Shown here piece by piece: positions 5,269-7,049 of a stretch of 7,049 nt of DNA (positions are counted from its first letter, which is position 1; each line of letters starts with the position of its first letter). The stretch is from assembly GCF_938045775.1 (NCBI RefSeq), contig NZ_CALIBH010000055.1, positions 1-7,049 on the forward strand, read 5' to 3'. Below the pieces are notes generated by a model. It did no database searches and was not told the DNA's origin. It saw nothing but the letters and a program-made list of their open reading frames with translations. The stretch is from an uncultured Campylobacter sp. (GTDB taxonomy: Bacteria; Campylobacterota; Campylobacteria; Campylobacterales; Campylobacteraceae). The translations under genes and the position numbers were made by a program.

Positions 5269-6543
5269 CTAAGGCTGCCGTATCTTTGCGAAATACGCCG
5301 CCTTCATCGCCTCCTCAAAGGCGTCGTTGCTTTCGTACTCGTGCCCCAAAACCTCTCGCCACAGGCTCGCATCCTCCATGCAGAGGTAGAAAAACACTCG
5401 CTCCCGCCACGGCGAAAGCGCGTCCGCGGCAAATTTAAAAAGCTCGCGCTTGATCTGCAGCGGGTAGGACAGCTTACCGTTCGCGTCCACAAGGGGCATC
5501 TGCAGAATTTTGCTCCGCAGCCCGCGCGAGCGCAGCTTTTTTACGACGGGCTTGATGAAGGTAAGCGTGCCGAGCGAGACCATCGCGACGCCGCTTGGAT
5601 CAAAGCTGCGCAGCAGCCGCTCAAAAAGTGCGCCGTAATCGCTTTGCCAGCCCTCGTACCAAACCATCGGGTGGAAGTGAAAGCCCACCAAAATGCCGCG
5701 CGCCGCGAGCGCTTCGGCTGCCGCGAGCCGCGCATCCAGGCTCGCGCTTAGATGCTCCTCGTTCGCAATGATCGCGGGCGTATTTAGCGAAAATGTAACG
5801 ATGAGGTTGCGCGGGATCTCGCGCTGCAGGAAAAACCGGATATTGTTCGACTTGCTTTTAAGCTCCAAAATCACGTTTTGATGCCGCGCCGCAAAATCGC
5901 ATAGCGCGCTTAAAATGCCGAAGCGATCGCCCCACATGAGCGAGTCGGAGCTCTGACCCGTGCCGATGTGGTAGCTGCGCGCGGGATCAAGCCGCAGCCG
6001 CGCTAAATTTGCCGCAAAATTCTCGTCAAAGCCGATTTTCCCGTGCTTGTAAAATGAGCCGATCGCGCAATAGGAGCAGTCAAAGCCGCACGAATTGACC
6101 GCATCGAGCGTCAGCAGATTGCAGCAGCGCGTGTTTTCGCTCGCCACCGGGCAGCGCCCCAAAGCGATGCGGTCCGCGCGAAAGGAGGAAATTTCAAATT
6201 TTCTCGGCGCGTAATCGCTTTTGAAGCTCGCGTACGAGTGCGGGCGCGACTTGAGATCCAGCCAAACCTCGCGCACGAAATTAAAAATTTGCTCGCCGTT
6301 TGGGATTTTCCCTGCTTTATTAAATTTGGCTTTATTAAAATTTAGCCCGCACAGCTCGCTTGTAAGCAGCTCATAAACGGGCGTCTCGTCCCACGCCTCA
6401 AAATCGCTCGCAAACTCCGCTAGCTGCTTTCGTTGCTGAAATGAAAAGTGAAATTTCTCAAATAGCGCGCCCAAAAACGCGCTCGATCGCTCACTCATAT
6501 TCACGCCAAACTGCGCGCCTAGCTCCTTTTTTGCCTCCGTCAT
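5269..6543 (-). CDS. SPL-family radical SAM protein (spore photoproduct lyase-like)
   Basis: This 424-residue cytoplasmic enzyme has the radical SAM cluster motif C-x3-C-x2-C in SCGFDCSYC (Cys152, Cys156, Cys159), which ligates the [4Fe-4S] cluster that cleaves S-adenosylmethionine. The blocks downstream are those of the spore photoproduct lyase / DNA repair photolyase group (COG1533): HIGTGQSSDSLMWGD (192-206), LELKSKSNNI (226-235), FSLNTPAII with a following SLDARLAAAEALAARG, VGFHFHPMVWYEGW (286-299), VSLGTLTF (322-329) and YLCMEDASLWREVLG near the end (386-400). The first 130 residues are an N-terminal extension ending in a Cys-containing stretch (Cys131, 140, 141). The likely target is DNA thymine damage or another nucleic-acid substrate, but family members in non-sporulating bacteria are uncharacterised, and the Cys141 hydrogen donor of Bacillus SplB appears to be replaced here (Gln197 region). 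The start is ATG with GGAG upstream; it has its own -10 box. Confidence 0.9.
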   Translation of the reverse strand: MTEAKKELGAQFGVNMSERSSAFLGALFEKFHFSFQQRKQLAEFASDFEAWDETPVYELLTSELCGLNFNKAKFNKAGKIPNGEQIFNFVREVWLDLKSRPHSYASFKSDYAPRKFEISSFRADRIALGRCPVASENTRCCNLLTLDAVNSCGFDCSYCAIGSFYKHGKIGFDENFAANLARLRLDPARSYHIGTGQSSDSLMWGDRFGILSALCDFAARHQNVILELKSKSNNIRFFLQREIPRNLIVTFSLNTPAIIANEEHLSASLDARLAAAEALAARGILVGFHFHPMVWYEGWQSDYGALFERLLRSFDPSGVAMVSLGTLTFIKPVVKKLRSRGLRSKILQMPLVDANGKLSYPLQIKRELFKFAADALSPWRERVFFYLCMEDASLWREVLGHEYESNDAFEEAMKAAYFAKIRQP

Positions 6544-6571
6544 CTTGCTCCGCTTCGTTTAAATTTTGCAA

Positions 6572-6577
6572 ATTATA
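6572..6577 (-). promoter_or_regulatory. -10 box TATAAT upstream of the radical SAM gene
   Basis: On the - strand, TTTAAGTATAATTTGC contains a perfect TATAAT, 28 bases before the ATG of the radical SAM gene, in the 73-base gap after the membrane protein gene. AT-rich sequence precedes it and no good -35 is seen, as is usual in Campylobacter. Transcription would begin around 6564-6566, leaving a short leader that includes the GGAG site. Confidence 0.6.
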
Positions 6578-6616
6578 CTTAAATTTCGCGCGCCGTCACT
6601 GAAAATCGTTGAAATT

Positions 6617-7049
6617 TCAGATCGCGCCGCAGAATAGTCGCTCGAAATAGAAGGCGTAAGCTAGCGTAATAGCGACGTTTAGGATCACAATTCCGCCGAG
6701 TATGAGCTTTTGCGGGATTTTTTTGACGCCCGTTCGGTAGTAATACGGTAGGGCGCAGAAAAACGCGGGCAGCACGAGCAGAGCGATACCTAGCGGTATG
6801 CCCGCACCGCCCACGCCTATCTCGGCACTGCGCACAAACTGCGCCATGGCGGGAAATTTATGAACGGCGAATATGGCCGCTGCAAAAAGTAGCTGCACGC
6901 AGACGCAGTAAAATAGGTAGCGCGCGCCTATTAGAGCGTCTTTTAGCCATAGCCCGATACAGAAAAATACTAGCAAAAGAGCTAAAAAGATCAACAAGGG
7001 CGGATCCGCGAGCAAATCCGCCACGGCATACGCGCAAGCCGCGACGCAC
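6617..7049 (-). CDS. multi-pass membrane protein, cut by the window edge
   Basis: The frame ends at TGA (6617-6619) and is open to the right edge. A GTG at 7022-7024 would give 135 residues, but the codons before it (VAACAYA) continue a hydrophobic helix, so the real start is probably outside the window. Four further hydrophobic helices can be seen, counted from that GTG: about 9-27, 36-55, 72-95 and 107-127, with charged turns (LKDALIGAR, RTGVKKIPQK) between them. There is no soluble domain or motif that I recognise. GC content and codon choice match the radical SAM gene next to it, unlike the AT-rich membrane proteins at the left end. The function is unknown. Confidence 0.7.
   Translation of the reverse strand, partial: CVAACAYAVADLLADPPLLIFLALLLVFFCIGLWLKDALIGARYLFYCVCVQLLFAAAIFAVHKFPAMAQFVRSAEIGVGGAGIPLGIALLVLPAFFCALPYYYRTGVKKIPQKLILGGIVILNVAITLAYAFYFERLFCGAI

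Noticed and set aside
5163..5881. Plus-strand ORFs of 62-136 codons and short - strand ORFs inside the radical SAM region
   Set aside because: They overlap the strongly supported SPL-family gene in other frames, with typical GC-rich shadow composition.
6858..7049. A 63-codon - strand ORF at the right edge
   Set aside because: It is Arg-rich and out of frame with the membrane protein, whose frame reads as clear hydrophobic helices to the window edge.

Overview
The window looks like chromosomal DNA from a Campylobacterota bacterium, most likely one of the higher-GC Campylobacter species of the C. gracilis / C. rectus / C. showae kind. This is inferred from the GC-rich coding sequence interrupted everywhere by AAATTT/TAAAATTT words, the compact one-directional gene layout, AT-rich -10-only promoters, and the types of protein. 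No database search was possible.

Layout. A fragment of a VOC/glyoxalase-family gene on the + strand ends at position 100. Everything after it lies on the - strand and is described here in transcription order, from right to left. A multi-pass membrane protein (7049-6617) is cut by the window edge. After it comes a good -10 box, then an SPL-type (spore photoproduct lyase-like) radical SAM protein (6543-5269). A 366-base gap with no convincing gene follows, containing an AT-rich palindrome. Next is a small short-chain dehydrogenase/reductase (4902-4234), which overlaps by 14 bp the first of two tandem paralogues encoding small membrane-anchored proteins with four conserved cysteines (4247-3768 and 3679-3164). 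The second paralogue overlaps by 14 bp a 304-residue protein (3177-2263) that tentatively resembles a 3-methyladenine-glycosylase-like family. Last come two AT-rich, paralogous four-helix membrane proteins (2162-1101 and 978-262) that share a KARDYDK box. A 15-codon ORF with an excellent ribosome binding site lies between them.

The most distinctive features are (1) a 15-bp tandem array encoding an Asn-Ser-Glu-x-x pentapeptide repeat in the cytoplasmic N-terminal region of one AT-rich membrane protein; (2) the duplicated four-cysteine genes, where the duplication carried along the ribosome binding site and first codons of the downstream gene and left a 24-codon vestige; and (3) an SPL-family enzyme in what should be a non-sporulating organism, apparently lacking the hydrogen-donor cysteine of true spore photoproduct lyase.

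The dehydrogenase, the four-cysteine proteins and the 304-residue protein are tightly packed and probably co-transcribed and translationally coupled. The sequence does not show a shared pathway. The two AT-rich genes look like a separate, probably acquired, block. I do not recognise any known defence, CRISPR or mobile-element system here.
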